Part shown: positions 37,773-48,618 of the stretch, piece by piece
How positions within the stretch are numbered: the stretch's first letter is position 1
How the letters are laid out: the number at the start of each line of letters is the position of its first letter
Source: Tigriopus japonicus
Taxonomy: Eukaryota > Arthropoda > Copepoda > Harpacticoida > Harpacticidae
Direction: 5' to 3'
Assembly: GCA_010645155.1 (NCBI GenBank)
Contig: CM021317.1
Location: 3,464,015-3,528,014 of the forward strand
Length of the DNA stretch: 64,000 nucleotides
Notes under the pieces: model-generated
Databases searched by the model: none
Seen by the model: the letters and a program-made list of their open reading frames with translations, nothing else
Told to the model about the DNA's origin: nothing
Made by a program: the position numbers and the translations under genes

Positions 37773-40700
37773 ATGTCTTTCGAATCTCCGAGCACGGATT
37801 ATTTCCGTGGATTGGATATGAATGCCTTGGGCATTGATCAAGCTTACGTGAATGTGACCCATCAATTGGAGGACAAATCTGTTTATTTGTACAGGTTGAG
37901 TGCCGATTGTGATAAATGTCCTTTTGTGTACCATGATGAGGTAAGAAAATTGGACAGGTGAATTTTCGTGAAATGGCCTTGACGTACAGGAAAAAAATAC
38001 AAACCTCTTCGAGAATACTAGGATCAGATGGACGCGATATTTCGGGAGTAAACTATCGTTGCTCCTTTGAACATTCCTTTTTCGTGAAAGTGAAATTGAG
38101 AGAAATTTTGACCTATTCTTCTTCATCGAAGAGTGTTTGTGTTTTGTTCCAATCACCTAAGAAGTAGATCCTAAACTAGCTTCCATAAAGAAGCATTTTG
38201 ACGATATTTTCAGGTGGCATTTCACGAATTTGAAGTTATTAGCTTGGACTTCAAGGTTAATTTGAATGCAGTTCAAACGAATTATGAGATGAAATTCTGA
38301 CGTAAAAGTAAAGCCAAGAAGTCTCCTGTTTCCTTTGCGTTTTTTCTTGGTCTAGAAGCAAAGAATGAAAATGTGCTCTAAATTAAAGTAAGAATCCTAT
38401 TCAAGTTCCTTATTTTCATTTTTGAATACCAAGGAATGTGCAGAAAGAAAAAACAATATTTTCTTCTTTTTCCATTACTTTTGTGGACTTCCCAACCATC
38501 GAATCCTGAAAATCTAAGTGAATAAGCTAAGTTTGATTGGTATTATTGCTCTAATTTAGAAAAGACTTTCCTTCCGTGCTTCGAGACTGAGAAAAAAAGT
38601 AAATGAAATAGGAGTTTCCTCGGCTGTATTTTTATGCCGCAATTCAACCTCTCGTTTTTCCCTATTCGTGCATACCTTGCTCTTCTAGCTTTTTGTCATT
38701 TAGATACTTCATGCAGCATGTGTCTTGAAATGTCCTTCGTTGAAAGGGTTACATACAAGTAACTCCTTGTATGAAACATGTAAATGCTTTTGTGTGGTAT
38801 GTTAATGTAAACTCATGATTACTTTGTGCAGATAGCGACACTTGCAAAAGGGTTGAAGCGTGGTATACTCGCATTTTTCATTGAAAAATGAATAGGATCA
38901 AAATGTCCAGTATCAAGAAGATGCTACTCTTGATATTGAAATTACTCTGGGAAAAAATACATTTTGTTCTTCGATTAATGACTGGACATAGAGGGGACAA
39001 AAATTGAGTCCCTCTTTTCTTTTTGGTTTGATTCCATAAGGTATGAGCTTAACTAACACGAGAATCAAACCCGAAAAGACACCTTTTGCTTCAGAAAACA
39101 CGTTGTTGGGAATTGCTTTACAGGTTTGAATCAAAATAACCCAAGACATCGTGACAGTTTTGGACCCACAATTCAATGGGGAACAACTTTACTTTTATTA
39201 TATTATATAAGTTTAGGCCCAGGGAAAAAGTTATATATCCAAAAACGTATTAATTACAACATTTTAAAATAAACTATTTAACCCATGTTAAGAGATCATT
39301 TTGTAACTTTATGAATTTAAATTGAACAAAAATTATTAATTGATAGTTATTTGACTTTGAATGGTCCATTTTTGACCCCAAAAAGCCGAAAAACGCTAGT
39401 TATATGAAAAAACAAATTTCCAAAGATTTAATATATGTAACTTTTCAGTATCGCTAAAATAAATAAAAATTTTCGCCTTTTGGAGCTCATGCCAAAATAG
39501 CTCAAAACAATAAAAAATATCACTTAAATGGCAATGACCAAAATCACAAATAAATATGTCTAACAGATTCATATATTCAAATTTACGATTTCTAGAAGGA
39601 CCATGTTCAAAATGGACTGAAAGCGAAACTTGACACAATAAACCGATTTTTTTCAAAACTTCTAAGTATTACCCAACTTTGCGTTTCTTTGATACTGCAA
39701 AAGATTTTTGATCGGAAAATGTATTTAAAGTGTCTTTTAAGTGATATTTTTTATTGTTTTGAGCTATTTTGACATAAGCTATAAAACTCAAAAATATCAT
39801 TTATTTTTGCAATATTGAAAAGTTATGTGAAATCTTTGGGAGTTTTTTTTCATATAAATGTAGCGTTTTTCGGCTTTTTGGGGTCAAAAATGGACCATTC
39901 GAAGTCAAATAACTCAGCTGCTGATGTATGAATTTTTATTCAATTTGAATTTTTAAGGTAACTAAATGGTCTCTAAATATGGGTTAAATAGTTTATTTAA
40001 TTTTTTTATAATCAATAGGTTTTTAGATTTATAACTTTTTCCCTGGACCTAAACTAATATAATATAATAACAGTAAAGTTATTCCCCATTGAATTGTGGG
40101 TCCAAAAAGTGCCATGATGTCTTTGGGTATTTTAATTCAAACCTAAAAAGCCATTCGGACCACCGTGATAAAATATCCTTTTTTCGCTTTGATTTTGTTC
40201 TACATTAAAGAACTTTATTCATACGTTAATGACTGGACAATATTTGAGTGTAGTTCAGACATTGGTCATCTTTGTTGCCAAGCACGGAGGGTATAAAAAT
40301 CGAGTCCCTCTTTACTTCTTGTTATGATTGCGAAAGGCGTGTGTTTAAGTAACAATGTACCCAATATCAATGGAATTACAATAGAATGAAGCCTTTTGTA
40401 TTCAAAACAGAGCGCAACAGATTGTGCATTTTTTCTCAAAAATCAGTGGCGGAAGAATTGGAAAACAGGAATGTCAAATTTTCATTCCAATCATCGTAAT
40501 ATTTGGAATGTAAAAATTAGCCCTTCTCCAAACTTTTTGGCCCCCTTTTTTTTTTAAATAGCTGATATTTTCGTAGCTTTTCGGTTAAATGCTTCACTGC
40601 TTTGGCTTTCTGTTCCGCCAATCCGATTTGAGAATTCCGGTGTCGGTTGGAATTTCCAACGGACATTGAACGTTTTTGATCGGATCATGATGTTAGCACT

Positions 40701-43700
40701 TAAGCTGTGAGGCAAATAAGCCACCAACATATCAGCTAATGTTTCCAACCTGGGATGGCAACTTCTAAGACTGAAACAGCCGAACAATACGTAGACACGG
40801 TATTGAAAAATTATATCAAGTTCTTATTGCAATTCCCAAACACTGAGATATGTTTATGACCCAGGAAACTAAGAGGAACGACTTTGATTTTCTACTTTCA
40901 TTTAAGCCAAGTTAAGTCATAAACCTAAAAACTTATTAAATGAACCATTTCTTGAAACTTAGTCAGTACATTATTAGAGCTTACTTGCAAATCTGTTCAC
41001 TTGAAATTAATTGAAAATTTGTTGATCAGCTGCCGAGTTAGCAAAATTTCAGTGGTCCAATTAAGACACAAAAAAACGAAAAAAACGCTCCGCTTTTTTA
41101 TGCAAGTTTTCTACGTGCTTGGTGTTTCTCTTTTTTTATTCTGTAGCAGCAAATTCAAACTTAAAAACACGTGTTTTTGCAAAACACCAAAATTGCTTCG
41201 GTTTGTTAAAACGGTGTTCAAAAATCCATAAGCCAGAAAGCATCCTCATCTCCTTTTTTGAAGGTCTAAAATTGATTTGGTTGACTCCTCTTGTCTTTTC
41301 CTCTTTCCCTTTTTCTCTTTCCTCGGTATGTATAGGGTGACTAATTTTGAAACTGAAGTTGACATTTTAGATCTGTAATAACTTTTAAATGAGGCAAAAA
41401 TCATGACGTTTCCAGAGTTCAAGACTATTTCTTCATACAATAATCAACAACTTGCAGTTGACTGCCGCCAATATCAAATCACTGGGGATGCACGAGAGGA
41501 TTTCAAATTTACCAAAGTGAAGGGTTGTTTTTAGGAATTTTGTACATCTACACTCCAAAAAATGTGATAGATGCCGTTTGAGGTCTTCTCAAAAAGATAT
41601 GTATATTTTTTAATGTTTCCATAGAAACTTCATAACACTTTTTCAGTACCGTTTAGTGAAGGTGAGGGAGGACTCGGAAGTCTAAGAATGACATTTTACA
41701 CTCGGGGCGAAAAAGAACCAGTTGTCTGACATTGAGACTTCTCTTCATTGGTCTGTACTGCGAAACAGGCTAAACTTGAATCTCTCAAAAACATGAATCC
41801 ATCAACCTCGTGTGCGGAAGGACTTTGACATATCATTGAAGTAAAGATAAAGTGGTAGGGCCACTCAGAGCAGAATATTATTAATATGTGTGGACGAATA
41901 TTGCTTAAGAGTTCCTTTTAATCATATCATAAAACATACTGTAGTAGTTTTAACTTGACATCTGAAAGCGAAATGGGGCGCCTTACATTTGCCATTTTTC
42001 TCGTCGATTGGTAAACTGCTGAACAAATAAGTTAATGAAAGGGAGAAGTAGCAAAAATGTGATCATAGAAATATGTTCTTAAAAGGTAAGATTCTTTTGC
42101 TAAGAACTTAACCAAGAGGAAAAATATTTCTTGAGAGAGGTAATGGATATTTGCTAAAAAGGGGTGGATGCCTTGAGAAATTGTTGGCTTCTTTCTAAGC
42201 ACATTTTTTTCATTTCTAAGGAGATCTTTTTCTTTCCAAAATTTGTCTGTCAAACCGAAACATTAAGTCTTCAGTTGAGGCGAAATGTTATGTCCTTTCT
42301 ATTTTGATCTGAAACGTTTCGGGATGTTCTTTCAGGCGAATTGAGAATTTGATGTTTTTGCTCGTAAAAATATTGTGCTTTGCCTGACCAAAAGTGTTGG
42401 CGAATGCAAAATAGTACCAATTTGAATTAGTCATTATGTGCCGATCGATAATAAAAGTTAAGAAAAGCCATTTCCTTAGGATAATGTTTTCATATTTTCA
42501 AGAGTAAAAGGATGCAATTTATCGTGCAAATGCACTTAAACAGTTGTGCTCTTAAAAAGATCTTGCGGAAACCACACTTTGCGGAAATAACCCTTTTGCG
42601 AGCAAAGTTTTTCCCAACACTCAATTTAAATCACTCTATTACGATATTTCGACATACTGACCATCTAACTTTGGTGATTGGCTCTATGTTTTAGTCTGAT
42701 GGTCCAATTGGAAGCGATGGATACAGTTTCAAGATAGTGACCCATTACCCATGGCACTTCCGTTTACGTTCGAGCAAATTAAACGAGACTGTTTCACAAT
42801 TCATTACAGACCCGTAAGTATCGGATTTTTATCCTCTTTGATTGTTTCTCCAATTTGAATTCATTTTCAGGGATGAGCTTTGTACTGTGGAAGTAAATGG
42901 TGGAGAGTATGGCGTTTACGACATCATTCTGGACGATAAGCAATCGTGCACACTTGTCGAAGCTCTTGCTCCCGTTAATGCCAACTTAGCTTTGTTATAT
43001 TGCTTCTTGATTCTCCTGGGTCTCGGAATACTATTCCAAATACTTGTCTTTATGAACAAGAAAGGATACTTAGATGGGCTCAAATCCGTGTTCAGAGGAT
43101 TCAAGAAGACGTTGGGCTTTGAGGTGAGAAAGAGGTTGATTGGATGAGGTCGCATGTTAACATACTTAGGAGCAAATTTGCGGTATATCGGAATCAAGGC
43201 GGAAAAACTGTCCTCAAACATACTCTCCACTTAAAAAATGTGTTTCAGCGGCAACTGAACATTCTGGAGTACAGTGTACTCAAGTATTTTGAATAATCTT
43301 TTTTCACGTTTACTAGTTCTCTTTTTAACTTGTTTCTCACCAATACCATATCTATTCACCTCATGGTGTTCAAGAGTGGTCTTCACAACAAAAACCACCA
43401 ACAGATGGTAGTAAGTCAAAAATTTGTCCAAAGCAAAACTGTTGTAAAGGCAGCCAAAGGTTTTAGAAAAAGACAACCTTAAGATCACAAAATTTCGCCC
43501 AGCATTGAAACACATTTTTGGTCATATTTTGACATTTTAAGTCAAAATGTGAAATCTTTAGGTAAAAAATAGCAGTTTTAGCAACTTCCTTTGAGCTGAG
43601 TGCAATGCAAAAAAGATTTTAACCAAAAAATATTTTTCACGAAAAAAGTTTGCAACTTTAGGGCTTATAAAGCCACAATTTTAGGCCAAAAAAGGGCAAC

Positions 43701-46700
43701 TTACCCGAGCCCTATTCATTCATTACCTTTGAATGTTTACTTAACACTTAAAGAAGAATATAATCTTCTATGTTAAACTTCGGTCTTAAGTACTTAAAAA
43801 GTCTGAGAGTTATGTTGCTGCACTCAGACACTGGATTCCAGGTGTTCTGTCTAACCCTTGAAACTTAATTCCGTAAGCTTGAAACCGTGGGACCTTTGTC
43901 TTCGTCTATTTAAAATAATTTCAGAATTATTGAAATTCTGTAACTCACTTACTTTTTCAAATTCAATTACTTAATATACACTCTGAATTTTCAACGTTGC
44001 ACTTTAACATGCGATCCATCATCTCGGACTCGTTGTGGAATTATGTTTTGCTTTAAAGGTCAAAGAAAAGGTCGACAAAGTAGACAACAACAATGAAACC
44101 AGTAGAGTCTCAGTGAAGAAACGTCTCAAATCCTTGGACACTTTTCGTGGAATGAGCATAGCTTTGATGATTTTTGTCAACGATGGTGCTGGAGGTTACT
44201 ACTTTATGGAACATTCCACGTGGAACGGACTATTTGTAGCGGATTTGGCCTTTCCTTGGTTCATGTGGATCATGGGTTTCTGTATCCCAATGTCGGTTCG
44301 ATCTTTCACGAGGAAGAACACGGCTCTGCCCGTCATTCTTTTTCGGATCGTCAAACGATCCATCAAACTCTTTCTTTTGGGCCTTTTCTTTGCGAATAAT
44401 GGCGAGTAGCAATAATTGTAATATCCCTGCGAGAAACAGACTCTCACAATGATTTTTTTCTTCCAGGTAACATCCAGTTGGAAAAGTTGAGGATTTTTGG
44501 AGTTTTGCAACGTTTTGCCATCTCATATTTAGTGGTGGCTGGGACCTCTGCCATCATTGGCAAATACATGAAAGTGATGGATAGTGAATCCACGGTAAGG
44601 TCTTGAAGCTGCTCGAAAAACAAGATCCCAATCCAGCGTTTGCGCTTCAGTGACCCTCTAATGTCGATTCATCTGCAGAAAGGATGGAGGTCATATGTTG
44701 TGGACATTTTCACCCATTGGCCGCGATGGATCGTGGCTTTCGCCATCATTATCATTCATACATGCATCATTTTCCTTTTGCCGGTTCCAAATTGTGAAAC
44801 TGGCTATTTGGGACCGGGTGGACTTCACGATGACGAGCAACATTTACCTGAATGCATTGGAGGCGCCACCGGATACATTGATAAACTCATTCTCACCAAC
44901 AACCACATCTATCAGTGGCCCACAACTATCGGAGTATATCGATCGAGCGCCTTCGACCCCGAGGGTGTCCTTGGTATGAACTGGCAATTATCATTGAAAG
45001 ATCTACTAATCATGAAGTGAGGGTGACTAAAAAGTCACAGAAATCGATTGCACGTTAAAGTAGGAAAGAGAGGATCTTGAACAAGGGTCGACAACTTCTG
45101 GGTTAATGTCCACCAAATATGCGTATGCGCACTCATGGGCCCTCGAAACAGGTACTAATACGTAGTCATGGACCGAAAGCGCTTTCGGCCGAAATTACGG
45201 CCGAAATTGTTTCGGTTTCGGTTATGCCTACCGAAACCGAAAGCAGACAAGCACTATATAAAATGGAGTTTGACAACAAAATCGAAAAAAAGTTGGTCCA
45301 AAAACCTCTGAAATTTAAGTTTAAAGATTTTTCAAAATTTGCGACTACCCAACATCGAACACATTCTAATTTTTAAGGCGGATTTTGCATCTGAACAATT
45401 TTGTAAACAGTGAACACTGCTTTCGGTTTCGGTTAAGCCCTCTTTTGGCCGAAACTTTCGGTTTCGGTTATGAGTCCTTTCGGTCCATCACTACTAATAG
45501 GTTCATTGGCCCACAAATGAACAATCAAAGAGCTCTGAGCTTACTAGTACAGTACCATAAATGCTCCCGGGCATAATATTTTAGAATTAACTTATAGCTC
45601 CTGCGCCCATATGTGGACCACACCCCAGTTGCCGACCCCTGATCCAAAAGAAGTTCACTTTTTTCTGTGAATACTAACAATTTTGAGGCTCTTAAAATTA
45701 CCAGTCCTGGACTCCCACACGGTGAATTCGACCTCTTTTGCTCAGCAACTTTTTGCTTAGTCTGTCATTTATTTATTCAGATATTTTTAATCGTTACCTT
45801 TTTTTTGCAGTTGATCTTTTACCTATGACTCATTCCCCGCGCAACTAAAAATGCCAGTCTCTTCCCTCATTTAGGATGTCTCCCGTCAATTTTCCACGTA
45901 TTTTTGGGCTACCAAGCTGGACAGATTATCCTATCTTACTCGGGTCATAGACAACGCGTGACGAGGTATCTGATTTGGTTCCTGGGTACCGGCGTCTTGG
46001 CCTTGGGACTTTGTGGGGCTTCACTCAATGACGGACCCATCCCTATAAACAAAAACTTGTGGTAATCAGATCATTCATTCATTCATCGCTGTAAAAAATA
46101 TGAATACCTAGAGCGCTCTTCCTTCCCTCTTGAGAAGATTGCGCAGGCAGGACAATCAATTCTGAGATGTCAAGTTTAGAGCAAGTACACTTTAAAGGGC
46201 CTTGTGAGTTGAAAGCTTCGAGGTGGAACAAGGAAACACTGTCTTTTTTTATATTTGAAATTGCTTTGGGTGTCATTTCAAAGTGGAAGCCATCATTATT
46301 ACTCCCCTCTTCCATGCAAGAGCGTCGTCTACTTTGAACTTTTGAGCTTTCGGGTCTGATAGTGACTCGTCGTAAATATGACTTCTACTCATTTCTAGGT
46401 CTCTGTCATATGTCTTTGCAACCACGTCACTAGCAAACATTTTAATGGCTTTCGTCTATGTTATCGTGGATGTCAAGGAATGGTGGGGCGGAGAACCATT
46501 CTTCTACGCCGGTAAGTTACCTGAAAAATTCATAAGGCTCAACTTGCTAAGGTGAAAAATTTCGTAAAATGCAGCATACTAAAGGAAGTAAAATCAAGGA
46601 ATGGGACTAAGTCTCAAAAGCATGGTTAATCTTACTTGGTTAAGCACGCGTTATCAATTTTGAGCGACACATATTTGCAAACATGAGTGATACAGAGATC

Positions 46701-47467
46701 CAACGAACCATGCTTCCCATATCCCTTTGGACTGACATGGCATCTCTTTGATTTTGAAGGCATGAATTCGATTGTTCTTTACCTTGGACATGGACAAGCT
46801 CACTCCATGCTTCCTTTCAACTATAAATTTGGAGAAATGAACACACATTGGGGTCTATTGCCGGAATCGCTCTGGGGAGTCTCGCTTTGGATGTTGGTTG
46901 CATATATTATGTATCAAAGCAATGAGTTTATCATTGTATAGCCAAAGAGTGAATACACATTTTGTCATATTTATTGCACATGCTCCAGTGAGATTTACAT
47001 TCGGTCTAGATATTTGGGCTTTGTTGACTCCCTCAGGACTAAAACTTGAGGGTCAATGAAGTGTACGGGAATCCCACTCAAAATGGGTAAGTCAGTGAAC
47101 ACTCAAGGGTCCTTGATGTTGAGGGTACCGGGAAAAATGTGAGGGGAAAACGAGAGAAAGGACAGGACTAAAACTTGAGGGTCCCTCTCCTGTTTATTCT
47201 CCTTTGTCTGTTTTTTTGTCCTTCCAGTGTGTTCTCATTTGAGGAGGTATCATCAATTTAGTAATAGGACATATTTGATTTCTAGGGATGAATGCGATAG
47301 TCCTCTACCTGGGCCACTTCATTGGATGGCAGTTCTTCCCATTCAACTTCGCCGTGGGAAACATGGACTCACACTTGATCCGTTTAGTGGAATCCCTTTG
47401 GGGCACTTCCCTTTGGTTGATCGTGGCTTTCATAATGTTCAAGGATAGCGTGTTTGTGGTGGTGTGA
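37773..47467 (+). CDS. HGSNAT: Heparan-alpha-glucosaminide N-acetyltransferase
   Basis: Lysosomal multi-pass membrane enzyme that transfers acetyl from cytosolic acetyl-CoA to terminal glucosamine of heparan sulfate during its degradation. Exons: 37773-37940, 42695-42813, 42871-43123, 44059-44401, 44467-44594, 44679-44973, 45875-46061 and 46399-46511, then either 46760-46941 or 47286-47467; 595 residues with either end. Family hallmarks: KRLKSLDTFRG (201-211), GGYYFMEHSTWNGLFVADL with the presumed acetyl-accepting His (232), FPWFMWIMG, LLPVPNCETGYLGPGG, GGATGYIDKLIL, FDPEGVLG, PINKNLWSLSY and the terminal GMN.IVLYLGH. The start has an in-frame TAG just upstream, yet no signal peptide is evident, unlike the human protein. 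The intron after exon 4 appears to be a GC-AG intron (44402-44466). Poly(A) signal at 47506-47511. Identification is secure; N-terminus and isoform use are not. Confidence 0.95.
39122..40151. repeat. Large palindromic (foldback) element
   Basis: The segment about 39122-39528 recurs inverted at about 39738-40151 with a spacer of roughly 210 bases. Matching landmarks include GGACCCACAATTCAATGGGG, CAGGGAAAAAGTTATA, GGTCCATTTTTGACCCC and CAAAACAATAAAAAATATCA. Arms differ at scattered positions and by small gaps. It lies in the 4.75-kb first intron of HGSNAT. Further out, TTAATGACTGGACA with a nearby GAGTCCCTCTTT stretch occurs on both sides in direct orientation (from about 38975 and 40227). Confidence 0.8.
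40838..41100 (+). repeat. Dispersed repeat related to the foldback element, copy 1
   Basis: Shares AATTCCCAAACAC, GAAACTAAGAGGAACRACTT and the GATCAGCTGCCGAGTTA-type stretch with 56165-56470. The second copy continues into sequence resembling the foldback arms (GGCCCAAAAAGGCGAAAAAACG). Confidence 0.55.
45163..45493. mobile_element. hAT-like MITE rich in TTTCGGTTTCGG, 331 bases
   Basis: Inverted ends TAGTCATGGACCGAAAG and CTTTCGGTCCATCACTA. Flanks CTAATACG and CTAATAGG match at seven of eight bases (target duplication). Both ends carry CCGAAACCGAAAG-type subterminal repeats. It sits in the HGSNAT intron between exons 6 and 7, inside another repeat whose edges read AACAAGGGTCGACAACTTCTG and GTTGCCGACCCCTGATCC. 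Confidence 0.8.
46760..46941 (+). CDS. HGSNAT: HGSNAT alternative terminal exon A
   Basis: Starts GC ATG AAT TCG after acceptor TTTTGAAG and joins in phase 1 to the exon ending 46511. Encodes GMNSIVLYLGHGQAHS..., a membrane helix (SLWGVSLWMLVAYIM) and a stop. No AATAAA is seen before exon B, so its own 3' end is unclear. Confidence 0.8.
47286..47467 (+). CDS. HGSNAT: HGSNAT alternative terminal exon B
   Basis: Same phase and same length (182 bases) as exon A, acceptor GATTTCTAG. Encodes GMNAIVLYLGHFIGWQ..., a helix (SLWGTSLWLIVAFIM) and a stop; roughly half the residues equal exon A. A poly(A) signal follows at 47506. Likely a tandem duplicate used as a mutually exclusive last exon. Confidence 0.85.
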
Positions 47468-47505
47468 AAGAAAATCTTAAGCATCAAAGCTCACGTCACG
47501 TGTAG

Positions 47506-47511
47506 AATAAA
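47506..47511 (+). terminator. Poly(A) signal of HGSNAT
   Basis: AATAAA 39 bases after the stop codon of terminal exon B. Confidence 0.65.
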
Positions 47512-48105
47512 TGTGATTGTTGACAAACATCAGGGTGGCCATTTCTTTCGTTGGCAAAAATGCTCCTGAACAAGAGAATGCGGGAATCTGTGGTGGCTAT
47601 GACGCAAGGCGCAGTTTATTGAATACATAGAAAACTAGATAGAAGTAGTCGTATTTTCTACAATGATGAGTGACAAGGATATTTTCAGTGTAGTACTTAT
47701 TTCACGGCATCTGGACTAATCGTAAGAGTTGAACCATGGCGATTCCAATGATATCTTGCTATGAAGTGTGCATCTCCCCAGAACATAAAAAAGTTTTTTT
47801 TTCAACGATGGAAAGAATAGTCGAGGCAAACGATAAGAAAGATGGATAGCATATTAGTACAACAACACCTTTTTATCAGCCAGCAATTTACGTACATGGC
47901 ACATGAATTCCATATTACTGTGGGTCAAAAGTTGATGATAGACAGAGAGACGAAAATCAGAGAGAGCAATGGATAGGTGAGTTAAGAGAGAGATAGAGAG
48001 ATAGAAAGAGAAACAACAACACGGGTTCGTTCAATGTTGAGTTGTTCATGTCCATTCATGAGTGCATTGAGGATGGCAAATTCAGGTGGGCTCCACAACA
48101 TTTGA

Positions 48106-48111
48106 TTTATT
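48106..48111 (-). terminator. Candidate poly(A) signal of the multi-copy peptide gene
   Basis: AATAAA on the minus strand about 510 bases past the stop codon of the peptide precursor. Confidence 0.4.
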
Positions 48112-48618
48112 TTTTTGGTTGAATGATTAGAAAACACTGTGGATCTAACGCAAGGAACAGAAAATGCTGGTTATTATAAAGATGATGACGCCAAAACTCG
48201 ATGATGCTTGTCTTGCCAAGATGCAGTCTAAAACAGCATTTGCAAAACTGGACCAACTAAACATCGGCCACAGGTTTTTGAGTAGAAATTGGTCACTCCC
48301 TCAATTCGCTGATCGATCAAGGTCTTGGGGTTGTTCAGGAGGAGAGTTGCTTCAAATCAAGGATTCCGAGACAGGGCTCAGATCCCAGAATACTAGGACT
48401 ATCTGCCAATACATGATGGCGTACTTGGGTCGTGAGTACATTTACAACCAGTGGATGGATGCCGTTGAAAATAACGGATCAGGCTCCGGATATTGCTTAT
48501 TCGACTTGGTGAAAATTTCGTAGCGTGCGTGGTAGCATCGTGGGCCTAAAACAAGTCGGAAGGAGAGCTTGATTTCGGGTATTCCATCTCATTTTGTTCC
48601 CTGTCAGTCACTTACTCT

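Noticed and set aside
48164..48523. Plus-strand frame of 119 codons
   Set aside because: Lies in the likely 3' UTR of the minus-strand peptide gene and shows no domain.
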